NCBI GenBank assembly: GCA_964494085.1
Contig: CAZBQJ010000001.1
Span: forward strand, 124,001 to 188,000
DNA from: CAZBQJ01 sp964494085
Lineage (GTDB): Bacteria; Patescibacteriota; Gracilibacteria; UBA1369
DNA: 64,000 nt
Direction: 5' to 3'
Below, piece by piece: positions 27,768 to 36,382 of the stretch. The notes below the pieces were generated by a model. It was not told the origin of the DNA, did no database searches, and was given only the letters and a program-made list of their open reading frames with translations. How positions within the stretch are numbered: the stretch's first letter is position 1; every line of letters begins with the position of its first letter. Both the position numbers and the translations under genes were made by a program.

Positions 27768-28433
27768 ATGAAAAAATTTCTCACCAATTTAATTCTCCTC
27801 ACCACCCTGGCCACACTTTGTGTCTGGGCTGCTCCTGTCACCTGGGCCGAGACCTGCGAAGCCATCAATTCCACATCGCAATTCACCGATGGCGCTACCA
27901 AACCCGACCCGTCATTGGCCGGCAAATTGGTTGTTATCACCGAAGAACCACTGGGAGTCGCCGACGAGAAAACCACCTTTCGCTGTGCCCGTCAAATTAT
28001 TTGTACTGTTAAAAAACAAGATGAAACCAGCACACAATCACCCTTGGTTCGCAAATGTACGAGTAAATATGTTGTCGCAACTGATTGTCAGTCCGATTCT
28101 CCCGAGGAAATAACTAATAAGCTTGGCATGCCTTTAAATGTCGGCGACACATATAAAGTTTGTGAGCCCGTCATGGTTTATGTCACTGACCCCGGGAATA
28201 GTTTATTGTTTTTTTACATTGGACAGGTTTACCGCTATATGGCGACTCTTGGCGGCATCATCGCCGTACTCGTTCTAATCATCGCCGGCATTATGCGGGC
28301 CACTGCTGGCGACAGTCCGGATCGTGTCAGTAAAGCCAACGCTCTGGTTTACAAAAGTATCAGTGGTCTGGTTTTACTCTTCCTCTCTGCTGTAATCCTC
28401 TATACCATCAATCCTAATTTCTTCGTTAAATGA
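27768..28433 (+). CDS. T4SS-pilin-like membrane protein 2, with Cys-containing ectodomain
   Basis: 221 residues. A clear signal peptide (LILLTTLATLCVWAAPVTWA) precedes an extracytoplasmic domain of about 120 residues containing several cysteines (TCEAIN, RCARQIICTV, RKCTSKYV, DCQSD, KVCEP) that could form disulfides. Two membrane helices follow (GGIIAVLVLIIAGIM and ISGLVLLFLSAVILY), joined by a polar loop GDSPDRVSKANALVY as in its neighbours. It is the only member of the array with a Cys-rich ectodomain. It begins 6 nt after gene 1 and overlaps gene 3 by ATGA. Confidence 0.66.
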   Translation: MKKFLTNLILLTTLATLCVWAAPVTWAETCEAINSTSQFTDGATKPDPSLAGKLVVITEEPLGVADEKTTFRCARQIICTVKKQDETSTQSPLVRKCTSKYVVATDCQSDSPEEITNKLGMPLNVGDTYKVCEPVMVYVTDPGNSLLFFYIGQVYRYMATLGGIIAVLVLIIAGIMRATAGDSPDRVSKANALVYKSISGLVLLFLSAVILYTINPNFFVK

Positions 28434-28912
28434 TCCATCAATCTTTAATCAAAACTTGGCGGACAGTCCTGATCAGTATAGGCTTATCATTAATAATAAT
28501 TTTCTTTACCAATAGTTTAGCCTTTGCCCAGGGTGCCCCACCACCGGCCACACCCAGTGGTGGTGAGTCAGGAGGGATTGTCACCCAACCCCCCATTATT
28601 CCCAAAGGGGCCATACCATCCGGGACGAAACTTTATTTGCCACATGACACCACCAATACCGGCAATAAAACTTATCTGCAAAACACCCTTTTACCCGGTA
28701 TTGCCAGCACTATTATCGGTATCACCGGTGGTCTCGCCTTGGTCTTCGTCGTCATTAGTGGCATCCAATATTTGACCGCCTACGGCGACTCAACTGTGGC
28801 CGACAAAGCCAAAAAAACTCTCACCTATGCCTTAATCGGCGTCGTTGTAGCCGGACTGTCTTATGCCATAGTTGCTATCCTCTCTACCATTAACGTCAAT
28901 AACGTCAGTTAA
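28430..28912 (+). CDS. T4SS-pilin-like membrane protein 3
   Basis: 160 residues. A signal peptide ending near SLAFAQG is followed by a Pro/Gly/Ser-rich stretch (APPPATPSGGESGG), a short ectodomain and the two-helix pilin module GGLALVFVVISGIQYL, loop GDSTVADKAKKTL, then ALIGVVVAGLSYAIVA. The start is fixed by the 4-nt ATGA overlap with gene 2. Confidence 0.68.
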   Translation: MIHQSLIKTWRTVLISIGLSLIIIFFTNSLAFAQGAPPPATPSGGESGGIVTQPPIIPKGAIPSGTKLYLPHDTTNTGNKTYLQNTLLPGIASTIIGITGGLALVFVVISGIQYLTAYGDSTVADKAKKTLTYALIGVVVAGLSYAIVAILSTINVNNVS

Positions 28913-28916
28913 AGTT

Positions 28917-29513
28917 GTGAATAAATTTATCCGTACAACTAGAGTAATATTAATAACACTGGCATTGCTGGGAGCAACTCTACCAGTCCTGACTTTGGCA
29001 GCCGACGCGCCACCACCAGCCAGCGGAAGCCCAGGCTCTTCATCCTCCAGCGATAATTCACTCAATGCCATAGCTACTCCTGACGAATTATTCTATCAAT
29101 TCACCTATAAAAATGCTGACACCAGCAAAACCAATATCGGTGCTGTAAACGCGATTGCTACAACTAATTCATGGCAAGTTGTATTGGCCAATGTGGTGAA
29201 AAACCTCCTCAATATCAGTGGCGGGTTGGCCTTAATCGCTTTAACCGCCGGTGGCGTCATGTTTGTAACTGCAAGGGGCAAATCCGACCAGGTTGAAAAG
29301 GGCAAAAAAATCGTCATCTACTCAATTATTGGTTTAATCATCATTGCCGTATCTTATGCGATAGTAATCGGCGTATCCAGCCTGCAATTCTTTACACCGG
29401 GAGCAGGTGGTGGAGCGACTGGAGGTAGCGCAGCGCCAGCAGGAGCCCCGGCTGCACCAGCTCCTGGCAGCGCCTCAGCACCAGGGGGAACATCTAGTAA
29501 CACCGGCGGTTAA
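28917..29513 (+). CDS. T4SS-pilin-like membrane protein 4, with low-complexity tail
   Basis: 198 residues from a GTG start at 28917, chosen because it lies 4 nt after the previous stop and gives a normal signal peptide (FIRTTRVILITLALLGA, cleavage near LAADA); an upstream ATG at 28872 would overlap gene 3 by 41 nt. The pilin module is GGLALIALTAGGVMFV, loop GKSDQVEKGKKIV, IIGLIIIAVSYAIVIG. The last ~37 residues are Gly/Ala/Pro/Ser only, an exposed flexible tail. Confidence 0.66.
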   Translation: MNKFIRTTRVILITLALLGATLPVLTLAADAPPPASGSPGSSSSSDNSLNAIATPDELFYQFTYKNADTSKTNIGAVNAIATTNSWQVVLANVVKNLLNISGGLALIALTAGGVMFVTARGKSDQVEKGKKIVIYSIIGLIIIAVSYAIVIGVSSLQFFTPGAGGGATGGSAAPAGAPAAPAPGSASAPGGTSSNTGG

Positions 29514-29527
29514 ATAATATTTATAAA

Positions 29528-30028
29528 ATGATTAATTTTTGGAAAAAATTCGCCACATTAATTTTTTTGGGATTAACCATCCTCATGATGAATTTGTCCA
29601 TTTGTAATGCCAGGATTACTCTCGATACCTCGCTTAAACCGGATAATTCTCCCGGAGTTTTTATTTCCCAAGACACGCTCAAACAGCAAGGCAGTGAAGC
29701 CTATTTCGGCAATTATCTTTTACAGGTTTTAGCAGGAGCATTGATTACGGTTGCGGCACCAGTAGCCATCATCGTCATCGCCATTGCCGGTCTAATTGCC
29801 GTAGTTTCACATGGAGACCAAGCTCTCATTGGTAAAGCCAAAAAAACCGTGCAATGGGCTGTTATAGGACTTTTAATTATCATCTTCTCCTGGGTAATTA
29901 TCAGAACTACCATCAGCATTGTCTTTACCACCAATTCCAATCAACCTGCTACCAATTCAAGCACTTCTGGAAGCCCGGGAAGCGGAGCAGCCACTCCACC
30001 AAAAAGTACTTCATCAACAGGTGGCTAA
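29528..30028 (+). CDS. T4SS-pilin-like membrane protein 5, with low-complexity tail
   Basis: 166 residues. An N-terminal hydrophobic segment (FATLIFLGLTILMMNLSI) precedes a short ectodomain, the two-helix module APVAIIVIAIAGLIAVV, loop GDQALIGKAKKTV and AVIGLLIIIFSWVII, and a Ser/Thr/Gly/Pro tail. Last gene of the array; its stop overlaps the convergent metG stop by 4 nt. Confidence 0.66.
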   Translation: MINFWKKFATLIFLGLTILMMNLSICNARITLDTSLKPDNSPGVFISQDTLKQQGSEAYFGNYLLQVLAGALITVAAPVAIIVIAIAGLIAVVSHGDQALIGKAKKTVQWAVIGLLIIIFSWVIIRTTISIVFTTNSNQPATNSSTSGSPGSGAATPPKSTSSTGG

Positions 30029-31557
30029 ATTATTTTCGGAAACAATATCGGCAAATCATGCAAAGCCGTGCCAGTTTTAAGTTGGCCAAAATCTCTTTGA
30101 TTTTTCCAAACAAATCCTCCAACTGAAAAATTCCCATCATAAACCTTCAGGATTTTTTCAGCAGTGTCAGGAATAAATATTAATAGCATCAGTCCTATCA
30201 CCCTAATCACCTCCAATAAATTATAAATTACCTGTGCTAACTTTTGTTGATCCTCCTTGGCCAAAACCCAGGGTTTGCTGTCTTCGACGTATTTATTGGC
30301 GGCGTACCCCAATTCCAAAACCGCCTCAGCCGCTTTTTTTAAATCAAAGCTCGAGACTTCCAGATCGATCCTGGACCAAATCACCTCGACCACTCCGGCA
30401 AAACCGTCATCAGCTCCAGCCTCCGGAACCTTTCCCTCAAAATACTTTTTATTCATTGCCAAAACTCTACTGACCAGATTGCCGAATGTATTGGCCAACT
30501 CATCATTGTAGACGATATTAAATCTCTCCTGGCTGAAATCGCCGTCGCCCAGTGTGGGGATTTCCCGAAGCAAGAAATAGCGAAGTGCATCACGGCCGTA
30601 TTTTTCCAGATATTCAAATGGATCCTTCACATTACCTAGGGATTTACTCATTTTCTCACCCTCTGAAGTGATGAATCCGTGAACCATGATAGTCTTTGGC
30701 AAGTCCATTCCAGCCGACATCAACATGCCAATCCAATACACCGCGTGGAAGCGCAAAATATCTTTGCCGATCAATTGTACGTCTGCCGGCCAATAGCGCT
30801 CTCGATCTATAACTGAAATATAATTAGTCAGGGCGTCGCACCAAACATACATCAATTGTTCCTCATCACCAGGCACTTCAATCCCCCATTTGACCGACTC
30901 GCGCGGGCGGGAAAAACTCACGTCATTTACTCCCTCTTCGATAAAACTCAGTATTTCATTTTTACGTGACTCTGGCACTATCAAAATTTCATCGCTGGCA
31001 ATTTTATCGCGAATTTGATCGGCATATTTGGACAGCCTGAAAAAATAATTTTCCTCTTTTACTTTAATAACCGGTTTTTTGTGAATCGGGCAAAGTAGGT
31101 CCGGCAATAATTCCTTTTCCAGATAAAACCGCTCGCATCCCACACAATATAAACCTTCATAATGGGATTTATATAAGTCACCGGCATCAGCTAATTTTTT
31201 CCACATTACTTTGGCAAATTCCACATGCTTATCCTCCGTAGTTCGTACAAAATAGTCATTGGAAAGCCCCAGCTTTTCAGTGAGATCACGAAACAAAGCT
31301 GAATTTTCATTGGCTAATTCCTGTGGCCAAACTCCCCTTTCTTCGGCCACTTGGGCAATTTTCAAACCATGTTCATCAGTTCCAGTCATAAAAAACACGT
31401 CATCACCCTGCAAACGGTGATAGCGGGACAAAGCATCTCCCTGCAGTAGTTCCATAGCAAAACCGACATGCGGCCCGGCATTAACATAGGCAATTGAAGT
31501 AGTCAGGTAAAATTTTCCGGACCCGGACTTCGACTGAGTCTTAATTTTTTTCGGCAT
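30025..31557 (-). CDS. metG: Methionyl-tRNA synthetase
   Basis: A 510-residue class I synthetase that charges tRNA-Met. The HIGH-class motif appears as NAGPHVGFAM near residue 30, and the knuckle has CVGCERFY and LLCPIHKKP as potential zinc ligands. The KMSKSLGN loop lies near residue 302, with the DALTNYISV and HGFITSEGEK motifs. It ends without the EMAPII-like C-terminal tRNA-binding domain, as in other short MetRS proteins. A terminator for the upstream operon sits immediately before its ATG, so its own promoter must overlap that hairpin region. Confidence 0.95.
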   Translation of the reverse strand: MPKKIKTQSKSGSGKFYLTTSIAYVNAGPHVGFAMELLQGDALSRYHRLQGDDVFFMTGTDEHGLKIAQVAEERGVWPQELANENSALFRDLTEKLGLSNDYFVRTTEDKHVEFAKVMWKKLADAGDLYKSHYEGLYCVGCERFYLEKELLPDLLCPIHKKPVIKVKEENYFFRLSKYADQIRDKIASDEILIVPESRKNEILSFIEEGVNDVSFSRPRESVKWGIEVPGDEEQLMYVWCDALTNYISVIDRERYWPADVQLIGKDILRFHAVYWIGMLMSAGMDLPKTIMVHGFITSEGEKMSKSLGNVKDPFEYLEKYGRDALRYFLLREIPTLGDGDFSQERFNIVYNDELANTFGNLVSRVLAMNKKYFEGKVPEAGADDGFAGVVEVIWSRIDLEVSSFDLKKAAEAVLELGYAANKYVEDSKPWVLAKEDQQKLAQVIYNLLEVIRVIGLMLLIFIPDTAEKILKVYDGNFSVGGFVWKNQRDFGQLKTGTALHDLPILFPKII

Positions 31558-31558
31558 T

Positions 31559-31582
31559 AAAAAAGGGGTAATTGCTTACCCC
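31559..31582 (-). terminator. Rho-independent terminator at the end of the pilus/giant-protein operon
   Basis: On the minus strand, GGGGTAA-GCAA-TTACCCC (31582-31565) is followed by six T (31564-31559). It ends 1 nt before the metG start and lies 36 nt after the 181-aa gene. Confidence 0.8.
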
Positions 31583-31617
31583 TAAAATTTACAAACATTG
31601 TGGTCAACAGTCAACTT

Positions 31618-32163
31618 TTAAGCTGGCTTGTTCAATGCCGCAAACTCTTTGAATGTAGGTTGCAAAATTGTCCCTGATTTTAAATCAAGCTTGAATTGTT
31701 CCACGGTTGTGTATGCAGCCGGCAGCTTCAAATCGAGAATATTGAATTTATCCATAGTCTGGCCTATTTTTACCTGTGTATCGCCATCAATCAATCCGTG
31801 AGTTTGAGCTATTGTATCCAATATCACTGATTTAGCCTGTTTGGCATCCTTGGTTGCTTCCAAGTTTTCTATCAATTTAGAGCTTTTTGGTACAATTTCA
31901 TTAGATACAAGGAAATTTGAAACTACATCTGCCGTCACATTTCCCGCTTTCAAATCTTTAATAAATGTTTCTTTGTCGGCATACCCCTTCGGTACTTTCA
32001 TATTCTGTAAATTTCCTTTTTCAATTAAGTCAGCTAATTTTACCTGTAATGCCTTAAATTTCTCAGGCTTATTGAGATCGGGCTCATCCAATAAATTACC
32101 CATTGCTATTTTTGTGGCTTTATCATCCAATTTGTCAGTGCCCGTCTCTGGCCCTTTCGGCAC
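31618..32163 (-). pseudogene. C-terminal fragment of a large hypothetical protein (possibly separate 181-aa CDS)
   Basis: The frame encodes 181 residues from a GTG at 32163, soluble, helical and Lys/Asp-rich, with no recognised domain. A sequence resembling FNILDLKLPAAYTTVEQFKLDLKSG occurs twice in weaker form (earlier NLQNMKVPKGYADKETFIKDLKAG), so it contains two copies of a ~60-residue repeat. Its first codons lie inside a 37-bp direct repeat shared with the end of the upstream 1198-aa gene. In that repeat both frames read PKVTPDVPKGPE, and removing 62 bp fuses both genes into one ORF of about 1,362 residues. It is therefore probably the detached C-terminus of that protein. No ribosome site precedes the GTG. 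Confidence 0.6.
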
Positions 32164-32244
32164 ATCTGGAGTTACTTTTGGTTAAATGGGGCATAACTCC
32201 TTTCAAGCTCTGGCCCTTTCGGCACATCTGGAGTTACTTTTGGT
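32146..32244. repeat. 37-bp direct repeat pair (62-bp offset) that splits a large gene
   Basis: Identical 37-bp copies at 32146-32182 and 32208-32244, separated by 25 bp. The offset of 62 is not a multiple of three, so the second copy shifts the frame and the 1198-aa gene stops just after it. This may be a tandem duplication, a phase-variable switch or an assembly error. Confidence 0.9.
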
Positions 32245-35200
32245 ACATCCGTTACTATCGGCATAGACATGCGTTCATTTACGCCCAGAGCCACTACATC
32301 ATCAACTAGATCTTTGACCGGATCAGGTCCAGCATCTGCCCCCTTGGAAGCTTCATAATTCAAATTATTCCACCCATTGGCCGCTCCTACTTTCAGCACC
32401 CCATTTTGTTTGAAGATTGCTACAGTGATAGGAATTTGATCGGGAGCCTGGCCAGCAGTGACATTAAATCGAATTACATTTTGATTAACTGGTGTATTAC
32501 CCGGTGTACGTGCCAGATAAACCTTGCTCATATCCAGAGATTTGTTTTGTTGCATTATCCTCAAAGCATCCGGACCAACGCCAGCCATAGTTTCTTTACT
32601 AAAGTCGGCAAAGGACATCAGGTGAGGATTATTTTTGGCTGTGTCAAAATCTTTTTGTTCTGCATCTAGTCCCTTCTGATCCTGTTGATATTTGTCCCAA
32701 ACAACTTTTTTATCTTCATTGATGCCATAATCCTTGATGAAATTCTCAGGTAACCTAATTCCACTCCAAACTGCAGTTCTTATCCTCTGGTCATAAGTGG
32801 CATTCAATTCACCAGGTTTTTTGGCATAATCTTTGGCGGCAAAGATATCCTGTATCAATTTAGCCAAACCGTCGATATAAGCCTGTTTAGCTTTGGCAAA
32901 TTGCTCAGGTTTATTTGCCATGCCAGTATCGAAAATGGAAACATTATCCAAATTATCGATTAATCCTTTAACAAAAGATTTAGTGCCAGGTAAGTCTTTA
33001 ATCTTGTCATATCCCGGCAAATCTTGGAGTTTTGTTTCAACCTCCTTCTGGAAGTTATTACCGTTAACCTTATCGATTATTCTCTTTTGAACTGCTTTTG
33101 AATCGACATCTTCGCTAATTTCAATTTTGACATTGGCATAATCCGCCAATGCTTTCCAGGCATACTTGCTATATTCTTTAATCTTTGTTTCACTGTCACC
33201 TTCAATTTTCAAAGTCAACATCCTTGTTTCAAGATATTGTTTTGCCAAATCTAGATGGGCGGGATAAATATTTTTTATAATTGCGTCAACGGCCTTACCC
33301 TTCTCCAACCTATCTATAGGCAATTCTTCCGGCGGCCTTTCAGTAGCACCAGGAGCCAAGGTCAATCTCGGAGATACATTATCAAGCGGTTTTTCAGGCG
33401 GTTGAGGTTTTTCTCCAGGTTTATCTAAAGCTGAAAGTGCCTTACCTTTCGCTACCAAATAACCTTCATTGGCAGCCTGGTCTATCCCCGGTGCAAAGTT
33501 AAAATCAAACTTCCGCGCCGCCATACCTTCACGGGCCAAATAAACTATCCCCCCAGATTCAGCTGCAATTTTCACTCCGGCTGCGAATTCCAGTTTACCT
33601 TTCGTACCATTATAAACATCAAGTAATTTCTGTACCCTTTCTCCCATCAACTTTTCTCCGCCTTGAGTAGTCATGTACTCCCTCTGAGAAGCCACCATTT
33701 TCATTGCTTCACCAAAATTCTGTTCCAAAGGAGGTTTAACATAACCAATATCCTGATTGGACGGCTGCAAATTCAACGCATAAGAATCACCGACTTTGTA
33801 AATTCTGAGATTCTGGGGTGGCTGCAGTTTTTGCATCCAGTCAAAGTCCAATTTATACCCCTGCTTCATATTCGTCTCAGAGAATTTAGCATCGACATTA
33901 AAGGCTTTTACTGAGTCGATACGCAATATTTTGCCAGCATTGGCCGGTGTAGCTGCTAACTGCAAAACATCCTTGCCCTGGGCCAGGAACCTACGATCAG
34001 CTTCATCACTTTTCATATTGGCTTTCTCCGTATCCGGAGCTTCAGCATACTTTTGCAAGGTTTTTAAAGTTCTGGTCATGTCCTGGAAGCCGCCAGCGAC
34101 GAATTCATATTTTTTGGATCCATCCAGAGCGACATCACTTTGTTCCACTAATACTGACAAAGCTCCATGCGGCAAAGGACGTATTGTTACATCAGGGTCA
34201 CCTCCCAAACCGGTCGCCCAATCAAATTCATATTTAACTGCACCTCCGGGAAGAATTTTGGGACCGTCATCGACCACCATACCCTTTTCTTCAAATTTGC
34301 CTTTCGCCTTAATGTTATTGGCTTGAATTTGCTGAAGCAATTGACCGCTGTTGATAGTATTTACAAAATATTTTTGAGCCTCTTTGAGTCCGGCCGGACC
34401 TTTTTCTTTGGGATTATATTCGGTAAAACGATCATTTTTCCCGCCTTCCCAAGCTAAGACATAAGTGCCACGTCCCGTCTTGTAAAATTGACAGTCTAAA
34501 GGACTATCATTAAATGGGATTGAAAGGTTAACCGGCCCTCCATCATTGTAAGATAAAATGTTTTGTAAAGCCGGCAAGTAACGCTGGTCTACATTAGCCA
34601 AATCTTTATCTGTCGGGGCTTCCTTGCCACTGATCAGTTTGGCGACGTCAGCTTCTGTCCCATCCAAAGGAGTCGGTTTTGGACTCTTGGCAACAGCTTC
34701 AGTTTTTTCCGCTGTCTGCTTCTTTTCCAAAGCCCTTCCTTGGAGAGATTCATGCGCCCAGGTTTCGCGGGGTTCCGTACCTCCACCTTCTTTCGGTTTT
34801 TGTAAATTGCTGGGATTGCTGGATTCGATGCCTGGACCTTTGAATACGATTTTACCATTAACTATGGAAGCTTCAGTATATTTATTATCTATCAATAACT
34901 TCATGAAATCACTGAACTGCTTCGGAGTGATCTGTGGATTGGCACTATTGTCGCCGAGACTTTCAGCGATGTATTTGGACAAGGCCTTTTGAATTTCCGC
35001 TGAAGTTATTCTTGGTTTTTTATTGGTATCCAAAGTCGACTGTTCCAGCGGTTTGGTCAAATCGGCAATAGTCATTTTCGCATCCAAGGGTACCGGCTTA
35101 TCAGAATTTACTTTCTCCAGATTATCTGGTTTTACTCGTTCAACTTCTGCTTTTGCTGCTGCGTCAGCATCAGCTTTTTCCTGATCTTTCAATTTCTTCA

Positions 35201-35768
35201 CTCCAGTACTCAAAACCGCATTTTCCGCTTTGGCACCAGGTTGACCTTTATCTTTAGCATCCTGATCATCCAATTTGTAATCATCTTGTACGGCTTTTGG
35301 AGGATTGCCATTATCGTAAAAAGCCCAAAAACCATCTTTAATCGCGAATTGTGCCACCTTTTTATCTTTCAACCACTTGGTTAATTCAGTATTTTCCTTC
35401 GGATCAATCTTGGTCGGCACCGCATCGGCCTTACCCAAATTCTCCAATAATCCATTCATCAGGTAGACGTCCAGGTTTTTGACATTGAGAGTTTTTTCCA
35501 GACTCTTATCGCCACCTTCCTGAAGCTTGGCCTTCAAAGCCTGTTTGAATTGGTAAACGTCGACGTTTTTCCCATCGCCAATTTTAGTTCGCGCAATATC
35601 AAGTGTTTTGATCCGACCAGCAATTTCATCCATCTTTGCGGCGTCCAGCTTCTCTTTAGCAGCATCGATTTTCTCAGGTGGCTTTTGTACATCAGTTGGA
35701 GTTTCTCCCCCAGCCATCCAAATCACCCTTCTTTCGAGCCAATTGTCTTTTAATTTTATTTTAAACAT
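32172..35768 (-). CDS. Large hypothetical repeat protein, 1198 aa (probably truncated by a frameshift)
   Basis: Unrecognised, hydrophilic, Lys/Asp/Pro-rich. No signal peptide, membrane helix or cysteine-rich region is evident. Residues about 410-700 contain three degenerate copies of a ~65-residue beta-rich module: (1) GGPVNLSIPFND to KEAQKYFVNTI, (2) AVKYEFDWATGL to MTRTLKTLQKYAE, (3) GYKLDFDWMQKL to NFGEAMKMVAS. Each runs F-[DN]-W-like start, a strand with Y or L pairs, then a helix ending in K-x-[LM]-[VQ]. A weaker copy occurs near residue 1100. The last 11 residues follow the 37-bp repeat and look like out-of-frame read-through. It lies after pilin-operon genes on the same strand. Function unknown. 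Confidence 0.72.
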   Translation of the reverse strand: MFKIKLKDNWLERRVIWMAGGETPTDVQKPPEKIDAAKEKLDAAKMDEIAGRIKTLDIARTKIGDGKNVDVYQFKQALKAKLQEGGDKSLEKTLNVKNLDVYLMNGLLENLGKADAVPTKIDPKENTELTKWLKDKKVAQFAIKDGFWAFYDNGNPPKAVQDDYKLDDQDAKDKGQPGAKAENAVLSTGVKKLKDQEKADADAAAKAEVERVKPDNLEKVNSDKPVPLDAKMTIADLTKPLEQSTLDTNKKPRITSAEIQKALSKYIAESLGDNSANPQITPKQFSDFMKLLIDNKYTEASIVNGKIVFKGPGIESSNPSNLQKPKEGGGTEPRETWAHESLQGRALEKKQTAEKTEAVAKSPKPTPLDGTEADVAKLISGKEAPTDKDLANVDQRYLPALQNILSYNDGGPVNLSIPFNDSPLDCQFYKTGRGTYVLAWEGGKNDRFTEYNPKEKGPAGLKEAQKYFVNTINSGQLLQQIQANNIKAKGKFEEKGMVVDDGPKILPGGAVKYEFDWATGLGGDPDVTIRPLPHGALSVLVEQSDVALDGSKKYEFVAGGFQDMTRTLKTLQKYAEAPDTEKANMKSDEADRRFLAQGKDVLQLAATPANAGKILRIDSVKAFNVDAKFSETNMKQGYKLDFDWMQKLQPPQNLRIYKVGDSYALNLQPSNQDIGYVKPPLEQNFGEAMKMVASQREYMTTQGGEKLMGERVQKLLDVYNGTKGKLEFAAGVKIAAESGGIVYLAREGMAARKFDFNFAPGIDQAANEGYLVAKGKALSALDKPGEKPQPPEKPLDNVSPRLTLAPGATERPPEELPIDRLEKGKAVDAIIKNIYPAHLDLAKQYLETRMLTLKIEGDSETKIKEYSKYAWKALADYANVKIEISEDVDSKAVQKRIIDKVNGNNFQKEVETKLQDLPGYDKIKDLPGTKSFVKGLIDNLDNVSIFDTGMANKPEQFAKAKQAYIDGLAKLIQDIFAAKDYAKKPGELNATYDQRIRTAVWSGIRLPENFIKDYGINEDKKVVWDKYQQDQKGLDAEQKDFDTAKNNPHLMSFADFSKETMAGVGPDALRIMQQNKSLDMSKVYLARTPGNTPVNQNVIRFNVTAGQAPDQIPITVAIFKQNGVLKVGAANGWNNLNYEASKGADAGPDPVKDLVDDVVALGVNERMSMPIVTDVPKVTPDVPKGPELERSYAPFNQK

Positions 35769-35792
35769 GGGAACTTTTTATTTTTTTTATTT

Positions 35793-36377
35793 TTAAACAT
35801 CTACAGAACCTCCACCCTGGATAACCTCACCAGGTGGGACATATGTTTCAGCAGGATTTTCTGTTGGCGCCGCAGCTGGTACTCCAACAAAAGTTGTAAA
35901 CTCACTTTGTTGAAAATTAGCTCTTAATGCAGCGATTTCGGCACGTGCTCGATCCCTGACTGCCTGTTTCTCCTTTTCACGAAATTCCAAAATTGCAGGT
36001 AATGCAGAGATTTTTAAGTCCTTATTGTCCTCAGATAAAATTTCCTCTCCTTTGAAAAAATGGAAAACACCATCCAAAACTCCGACATAATTAGCACCTG
36101 CAGAAATTTTCTCTGCCCAAATTTCTTCCATTGAACGCCCCTGTTTATCACGACGTTCCAAAGACGACCGCACCATCGCAGCTAAATTTTCATGCACAGG
36201 ACGAACATTTTCAGATAGCGTTTTCAGGGTTGCAACCGGATCAGGAGAAATTGGACAACCACCATTAATGCGTTTCCAATCATTTTTCTCTAGCCAGTAA
36301 TTGTCAACACGCTGTCCTAGTGCCAACTTTGGTTGGACCTCTGGCTGTTGTCCCGGATTTTCAGGAATATTTGCCAT
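35793..36377 (-). CDS. Hypothetical soluble protein, 194 aa
   Basis: Unrecognised. It starts with a Pro/Gln-rich segment (IPENPGQQPEVQPK), continues with a mainly helical, charged middle (VRPVHENLAAMVRSSLERRDKQ, then a coiled-coil-like REKEKQAVRDRARAEIA) and ends in a Pro/Gly/Val tail. There is no signal peptide or transmembrane segment, which is odd in a pilin operon. It lies 5 nt after the PilX-like gene and 24 nt before the large repeat protein gene, so all are probably on one mRNA. It may be a cytoplasmic partner of the large protein. Confidence 0.6.
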   Translation of the reverse strand: MANIPENPGQQPEVQPKLALGQRVDNYWLEKNDWKRINGGCPISPDPVATLKTLSENVRPVHENLAAMVRSSLERRDKQGRSMEEIWAEKISAGANYVGVLDGVFHFFKGEEILSEDNKDLKISALPAILEFREKEKQAVRDRARAEIAALRANFQQSEFTTFVGVPAAAPTENPAETYVPPGEVIQGGGSVDV

Positions 36378-36382
36378 AAATA

